Position numbers and translations under genes: made by a program | Source of the DNA: Streptomyces profundus | Lineage (GTDB): Bacteria; Actinomycetota; Actinomycetes; Streptomycetales; Streptomycetaceae | DNA length: 64,000 nucleotides | NCBI RefSeq assembly: GCF_020740535.1 | Contig: NZ_CP082362.1 | Coordinates: forward strand, 1,426,001-1,490,000 | Direction of reading: 5' to 3' | Shown: positions 60,301 to 64,000 of the stretch, piece by piece | Position numbering within the stretch: the first letter of the stretch is position 1 | Layout of the letters: each line of letters opens with the position of its first letter | Notes under the pieces: generated by a model | Told to the model about the DNA's origin: nothing | The model's input: the letters and a program-made list of their open reading frames with translations, nothing else | Databases searched by the model: none

Positions 60301-60548
60301 GCGCGTGCCGTCGCCGACACCACCTGGGCCGGGACGCCGCCCTCGCCGGTGGCGCGCGCCGGGAACACGGTGCGCAGCGACTCGTGGCGGGCGACCAGCG
60401 CGTCCAGGGCGCGGACGAACGCCGCCTGGTCGAACGGGCCCCGCACGCGGAACCCGGCGGGCACGTTGTACTGCGCGGTGCCCGGATGCATGCGGTCCAG
60501 GACGAGGAGCCGGCTCTGCGCGGGTGAGACGGGGAACTCGTAGATCAC
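57312..60548 (-). CDS. NRPS module C-A-PCP
   Basis: 1078 residues from GTG 60548, overlapping the stop of the upstream NRPS gene (GTGA). Condensation domain (about 1-440) has the catalytic HHxxxDG as LLVAHHLVCDGW. Adenylation domain (about 475-960): YTSGSTGTPKG, YGPSEATVYATTE, RTGDLGRFDADGRLHYLGR, NRSGKVERA. A hand-extracted specificity line is D, V, S, F, V, G, A, V, Y, K; I do not assign an amino acid. The carrier has FDLGGNSVRLLAVL. It adds one amino acid to the chain. There is no epimerase or thioesterase. It hands over to, or receives from, the KS-ACP downstream. Confidence 0.92.
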   Translation of the reverse strand: MIYEFPVSPAQSRLLVLDRMHPGTAQYNVPAGFRVRGPFDQAAFVRALDALVARHESLRTVFPARATGEGGVPAQVVSATARAEVTHHARVPAGDVETRMLTEAARPFDTETGPLLRCSLYAVADGSHRVLLVAHHLVCDGWSLQQMLRELSADYAAFTDGPPERSTALPEPALQYPDYAVWQRERLAAGGYAEAVAHWAGQLAGAPDTTALPVDRPRPARRTTDGGVVRFVLPPATLTRVGELARARQGTPFMALLAAFAAFLGRLSDQDDLVVGVPVSGRDRPELHDMVGMLTNTLAIRCELAGEPSFAELIDRVRERLLAGQSHQDAPFEAVVDAVAPHRAVGHDPLVQVMFAYDDDTRLVLDLANTDTRRVELPLDTAKFDLLLYVERIGDELVASLIHSTDLIGQDTARRWVRAFETLLDSLLAAPDAPIRAATLLPADERDWLAKIGDRTAEAAPPQPLVPELIAAQAALRPEAPALHYRETTLSYRQLLDRADRLAARLRAAGVRPDTVVGLLLPRSVEMAVAALAVLRAGGAYLPLDPGHPVARLRYMVGDSAAPLLLADATTAPLADQLGPPVLRADVEQAVRAPAEPPPAPTPRNLAYLLYTSGSTGTPKGIAVEHRALANLCVAVRAAFPLDADDRVLQYVNFGFDVAVSDLFLTWTVGAELHIAGDDERLGEPLLARLRDSRISYVFLPPSAALSIPEPEGRLPDLRSLVVGGEACPAELVERWSAPGRRVVDAYGPSEATVYATTEDLRPGVPVAIGEPVPGARVTVLDSGLRPVPVGVTGEIHIAGASLGRGYPGRPGLTAQRFVADPYGPPGSRMYRTGDLGRFDADGRLHYLGRIDTQVKVRGFRVELGEIESVLAGHPDVAMAAADVRGEAADRHLAAYVVPAEGRRPTEAALRLHLAERLPSYMVPEYVTHLDELPLNRSGKVERARLPAPHRAAADPERPHVEPETDTQRRVAAVWAEVLGHDRIGAHDNFFDLGGNSVRLLAVLEALNEPTDGAPGQGLTLVDLFRHPSLAALAAHLDRPHHRPAIPDGDSDAARRGQDRRRRLTSGRGARPRKGSTP

Positions 60549-63500
60549 GGCGATCCTCCCTGGGCGGGCTGGGCTTCCAGCGTGGCGGTGACGAGGGACG
60601 CGATCCGGCCGGCATACGGCGGGTCGAGCATCTGGGTGTGGCGGCAGGGCAGTTCGTGGGCGTCCACGGTGGCCCCCGCGGCTCGCCAGCGGTCGGCCTT
60701 GGCCGTGGTGGACGGGACGTCGGGCTCCCGGGCGGCGGAGCACAGCAGCAGCCGGCCCCGGTACTCGGGCGGCTGCCAACGGCGGGCGAGGCGGGCGCTG
60801 TTGAGGCGCAGCCGCAGCAGGTTCTCCAGGAGGGCGGGGGGCTGGCCGGCGAAGGCGGCGCCGGTTCTGAGCGCGGCGGTGAAGACCTCGGCACGGTCCA
60901 ACGGGCCGACGGCTGCGAGCGCTTCGGGCGCCGACTGCCGCGAGAGGACGCTCAGCGACTCCTGTTCCAGCTGTCGCTCGTCGACGGGAAAGGTCGTCTC
61001 CTCGGGGGTGGCGGGGATGGCGTCGAGCACCGCGAGGAGGTCGACGCGCTCGCCCTCGCGGGTCAGGCGTGCGGCCATCTCATAGGCGAGGAGGCCGCCG
61101 AGGGAGTGTCCCAGCAGCAGATAGGGGCCCTCGGGGCGCAGTGCGCGGAGGCGTCGCAGATGTTCCTCGGCGAGGTCGCCCAGGGTGGTGGGCAGCGGCG
61201 CCCCGGGGTCGTCGAGGCCGGGGAGTTGCAGGGTGTGGACGGCCCGCCCCGGCGCGAGGCGCGGCAGCAGCGCGGTATAGCCCCAGCCGAGGCCGAGCCC
61301 GGAGTGGACACAGAACAGCGGCGGATCGTCTCGCCCCTGACGGAGCGTCAGCAGCGGGGCGAGCCCCGCCGCGCCGCCCTGAACGGAGCCGGGGGCGGCG
61401 GGGGTTTCGGGGGCGTCGGGAGCGTCGCGGGTTTCGGGGGCGTCGGGGCTGAGGCGCCGGGCGAGGGCGGCGGGGGTGCGGGCCTCGAAGAGCAGGGCGA
61501 GGGGTGCGGCGACGCCCAGCTCGTCCTCGACCCGGGCGGCGAGCCGCAGCGCCAGCAGGGAGGTGCCGCCGGCGCCGAAGAAGTCCAGATCGACGGGGAC
61601 CTGGGGCAGTTCCAGCACGCTGGCGAAGGCCCGGCAGAGGGCCCGTTCGGCGTCGGTCGCCGGCTGGGCGTCCACGGTGGTGGACGCCGCCGGGGTGGGT
61701 TCGGGAAGGGCCGCCCGGTCGACCTTGCCATGGGGGGTGAGCGGCAGCCGGTCGAGCACGGCCCAGAGGGTGGGCAGCAGATGTCCGGGCAGGGTGCCGG
61801 CGGCGTGGCGGCGCGCCCGGTCGAGGGTGCCGCCGGCGGCAAGCACCAGATGGGCGGCCAGCCGCCGCCCGCCGCCCGGGGCCGGCGGGGCGGTGACCTG
61901 GGCCCGCGCGATGTCGGGGCAGCGCTCCAGGGCGGCCTCGATCTCGGCCGGCTCCACCCGGAAGCCGCGCACCTTGACCTGGTCGTCGGCGCGCCCGGCG
62001 AACTCCAGCAGCCCGTCCGGCGTCCAGCGGGCCAGGTCGCCGGTGCGGTACATGCGCGTGCCAGGGGGGCCGTGCGGGTCGGCGACGAACCGTTCGGCGG
62101 TGCGGGCGGGTTGGCCGTGGTAGCCGCGGGCGAGCGCCTCGCCGGCGAGATACAGCTCCCCCGTCCGCCCGGCGGGCAGCGGCCTGAGCCGGGCGTCGAG
62201 GACATGGACGCGGGCATGGTCGAGCGGCCGGCCGATGGGGGTGGCACCGGCGGTGTCGCAGCGGTGGGCGGTGGCGGCGACGGTGGCCTCGGTGGGGCCG
62301 TAGGCGTTGGTGACGACGGTGTCGGGGCAGTGCGCGCGGAGCCGGGCGACCGCCTCGGCGGAGACGGCGTCTCCCCCGGTCCAGAGTTCGGTCAGGCCCT
62401 CGACGGCCTCGGGGGCGAACTCGGCGACGGCGCGCAGGAGTTCGGCGGTGAGCAGCAGGGCGGTGACCCGGTGGGCGGCGATGGTGGCGCCGAGGGCGCA
62501 GGGGTCGGGCGGCCCCGGTGGGGCGACGACGACGGTGCCGCCGTTGAGCAGCGGCACCCACACCTCGTAGCTGGCGGCGTCGAAGGTGTGGGGGCTGTGG
62601 AAGAGCACCCGCCGGTGTCCCGGGCGCCGGAAGTGCTGGTCGTCGGCGAACGCGACCAGCCCGCGGTGGGTGACCAGCACGCCCTTGGGCGCGCCGGTGG
62701 AGCCCGAGGTGTACAGCAGGCAGGCCACCGCCTCCGGCCGGGGTTCCGCGAGCGGGGGCGACGCCGACTCCGGTCCTTCCGGCGTCAGATGGCCCACGTC
62801 CGGCGGCAGCCATCCCGGGCGTTCGGCGGCGACCAGGAGGCGGCTGCCCGCGTCCCCCAGCAGCCGGGCGAGCCGGTCGGGGGGCTGCGCCGGGTCGATG
62901 GGCAGATAGGCGGCGCCGGTTCTGAGCGTGGCGAGCTGGGCGACGACCAGCTCGGCCGAACGGGGCAGCGCCAGCGCCACCGTGCGCTCAGGCCCTGCGC
63001 CCGCCGCCGCGAGACGGGCGGCGAGACGGGAGGCGGCCACGTCCAACTCCGCGTAGCTGTAGACACGTTCACCGTCCTCGACGGCTGGGGCCGAGGGGGT
63101 TTCGGCGCGGCGGGCGGCGAACCGGGCGGTGACGGTGGCGGGGTGCGGCGGCCCCTGGGCGGCGCCTCGTCCGGCGGTGAGCAGCGCCAGCCGTTCGCGC
63201 TCGGGCAGCACCTCGATCCGGGCCGCCTCGGCTTCGAGGTCGGTCGCGGCGAGCAGTTCGAAGGCCCGCACCAGCCGGTCGGCGAGCCTTGGGGCCTCCC
63301 CCTGGCCCCGGTGCCCGAGCCGCAGCAGCCAGCGGGTGCCGGCGACGACGGCGACGGAGAGCGGGTAGTGGGTGGCGTCCCTGGTCTCCAGCAGCGCCGG
63401 GCCCGCGTCGGCGGCGAGCCCTGCCCTCGGGTAGTTCTCGAAGGCAAGCACGGTGTCGAAGAGCGGCCCGCCGCCGGGGCTCGCCGCCGCCTGGACGTCG

Positions 63501-64000
63501 GCGAGCTGCACCTGGTGGTGCGCGGAGAGCGCCAGCTGTTCGTCGCGCACCCGGCGCAGCAGGTCGCCCACGCTCTCCCCCGGGCGCAGCCGGACGCGGA
63601 CCGGGAGGGTGTTGAGGAAGAGGCCGATCATCCGTTCCACGCCGGGGAGTTCGACGGGGCGCCCGGAGACCACGCCGCCGAAGACCACGTCCTGGCGGCC
63701 CGTCGTTCTGGCCAGCACCAGCGCCCACGCCACCTGGGCGACGGTGTTGGCCGTGCAGCCGGCGGCGCGGGCGGTGCGGGCCAGGGCGGCACTCAGCTCC
63801 GCCGGCAGCTCCACGTCCAGGGTGCCGGGCGGGCCGGTGCCGGCCGGCTGGGAGGTCAGCGGGGTGAGGCCGGCGAGCGCGTCCCGCCAGGCGTCGAGGG
63901 CCGGTCGCTGGTCCTGGCCGCGCAGCCAGACCAGATAGTCGCGGTAGGCGGCGGGCGGCGGCAGCGGGGCGCGTCGCCAGAGGGCGTTGAGCTCCCGCGC
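60545..64000 (-). CDS. NRPS with C-A-PCP-thioesterase (5' end beyond window)
   Basis: 1151 residues visible; the frame remains open to the right edge. The C-terminal half of a condensation domain (AYRDYLVWLRGQD, GGVVSGRPVELPGVERMIGLFLNTLPV) is followed by an A domain with YTSGSTGAPKG, YGPTEATVAATA, RTGDLARWTPDGL and TPHGKVDRAAL. The carrier has FGAGGTSLLAL, and a type I TE has the catalytic Ser in LLLGHSLGGLLAYEMA and a terminal His in CRHTQML. A hand-extracted A-domain line is D, A, Y, L, W, G, A, V, A, K, with no substrate assigned. The TE sits upstream of the C-A-PCP and KS-ACP genes, so gene order and assembly order differ. Confidence 0.92.
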   Translation of the reverse strand, partial: ARELNALWRRAPLPPPAAYRDYLVWLRGQDQRPALDAWRDALAGLTPLTSQPAGTGPPGTLDVELPAELSAALARTARAAGCTANTVAQVAWALVLARTTGRQDVVFGGVVSGRPVELPGVERMIGLFLNTLPVRVRLRPGESVGDLLRRVRDEQLALSAHHQVQLADVQAAASPGGGPLFDTVLAFENYPRAGLAADAGPALLETRDATHYPLSVAVVAGTRWLLRLGHRGQGEAPRLADRLVRAFELLAATDLEAEAARIEVLPERERLALLTAGRGAAQGPPHPATVTARFAARRAETPSAPAVEDGERVYSYAELDVAASRLAARLAAAGAGPERTVALALPRSAELVVAQLATLRTGAAYLPIDPAQPPDRLARLLGDAGSRLLVAAERPGWLPPDVGHLTPEGPESASPPLAEPRPEAVACLLYTSGSTGAPKGVLVTHRGLVAFADDQHFRRPGHRRVLFHSPHTFDAASYEVWVPLLNGGTVVVAPPGPPDPCALGATIAAHRVTALLLTAELLRAVAEFAPEAVEGLTELWTGGDAVSAEAVARLRAHCPDTVVTNAYGPTEATVAATAHRCDTAGATPIGRPLDHARVHVLDARLRPLPAGRTGELYLAGEALARGYHGQPARTAERFVADPHGPPGTRMYRTGDLARWTPDGLLEFAGRADDQVKVRGFRVEPAEIEAALERCPDIARAQVTAPPAPGGGRRLAAHLVLAAGGTLDRARRHAAGTLPGHLLPTLWAVLDRLPLTPHGKVDRAALPEPTPAASTTVDAQPATDAERALCRAFASVLELPQVPVDLDFFGAGGTSLLALRLAARVEDELGVAAPLALLFEARTPAALARRLSPDAPETRDAPDAPETPAAPGSVQGGAAGLAPLLTLRQGRDDPPLFCVHSGLGLGWGYTALLPRLAPGRAVHTLQLPGLDDPGAPLPTTLGDLAEEHLRRLRALRPEGPYLLLGHSLGGLLAYEMAARLTREGERVDLLAVLDAIPATPEETTFPVDERQLEQESLSVLSRQSAPEALAAVGPLDRAEVFTAALRTGAAFAGQPPALLENLLRLRLNSARLARRWQPPEYRGRLLLCSAAREPDVPSTTAKADRWRAAGATVDAHELPCRHTQMLDPPYAGRIASLVTATLEAQPAQGGSP

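Noticed and set aside
57312..64000. Amino-acid assignment from the two adenylation-domain specificity lines.
   Set aside because: The codes were extracted by hand and do not match a substrate I could name with confidence.

Overview
The window reads as about 64 kb of a Streptomyces-type actinomycete chromosome. Base composition is very GC-rich, third codon positions are almost all G or C, GTG starts are common, genes overlap by 4 bp (GTGA or ATGA), and many lipoprotein or Tat-type signal peptides are present. Several families are typical of the group: a DUF574 methyltransferase, CUT1 sugar importers without their own ATPase, a siderophore-interacting protein and NRPS genes. It looks like an accessory region built for sugar-polymer use, iron handling and secondary metabolism. 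I found no tRNA, rRNA or CRISPR array.

Layout. 1-5 kb: the end of an unknown gene, a tandem pair of Nudix-fold proteins whose catalytic box is degraded, an SDR oxidoreductase, and a sugar O-acetyltransferase/TetR/MFS group with a probable TetR operator. 5-11.3 kb: a ribose-type ABC importer (binding protein, double ATPase, permease), a LacI regulator and a secreted GH26 beta-mannanase, ending against a MITE-like inverted-repeat element. 11.4-16.7 kb: a methyltransferase, a secreted endonuclease/phosphatase-fold protein, a DUF574 methyltransferase, and a PLP decarboxylase coupled to an unknown protein. 16.9-23.7 kb: a heterodimeric ABC exporter with asymmetric ATP sites, one subunit carrying about 415 residues of Ala/Gly/Ser-rich repeats, divergent from an AraC regulator across an iron-box-like palindrome and followed by a siderophore-interacting protein.

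24.9-35.1 kb is a fructan locus: fructokinase, secreted GH32, CUT1 importer, intracellular GH32 and a LacI regulator. Related palindromes lie in both divergent promoters, and an IS200/IS605-type tnpB element sits between the two permease genes. 35-48 kb is mixed: a DUF1648 membrane protein, HtpG with an acidic repeat linker, a merR gene frameshifted by an 8-bp tandem duplication, a polysaccharide deacetylase, a GNAT acetyltransferase, an aldo/keto reductase, a G-rich repeat tract before a serine-hydrolase lipoprotein, a two-component system, an APH-fold kinase, an SGNH hydrolase and a zinc alcohol dehydrogenase.

47.9-55.5 kb is an amino-sugar/polysaccharide locus: GntR/UTRA regulator, CBM3-GH16 enzyme, GH20 beta-N-acetylhexosaminidase and a CUT1 importer. 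An identical 12-bp word lies upstream of both the hexosaminidase and the importer. 55.6-64 kb is the 3' end of an NRPS/PKS cluster in which translationally coupled genes run C-A-PCP-TE, then C-A-PCP, then KS-ACP, so the thioesterase is not in the last gene. The first of these runs off the window.
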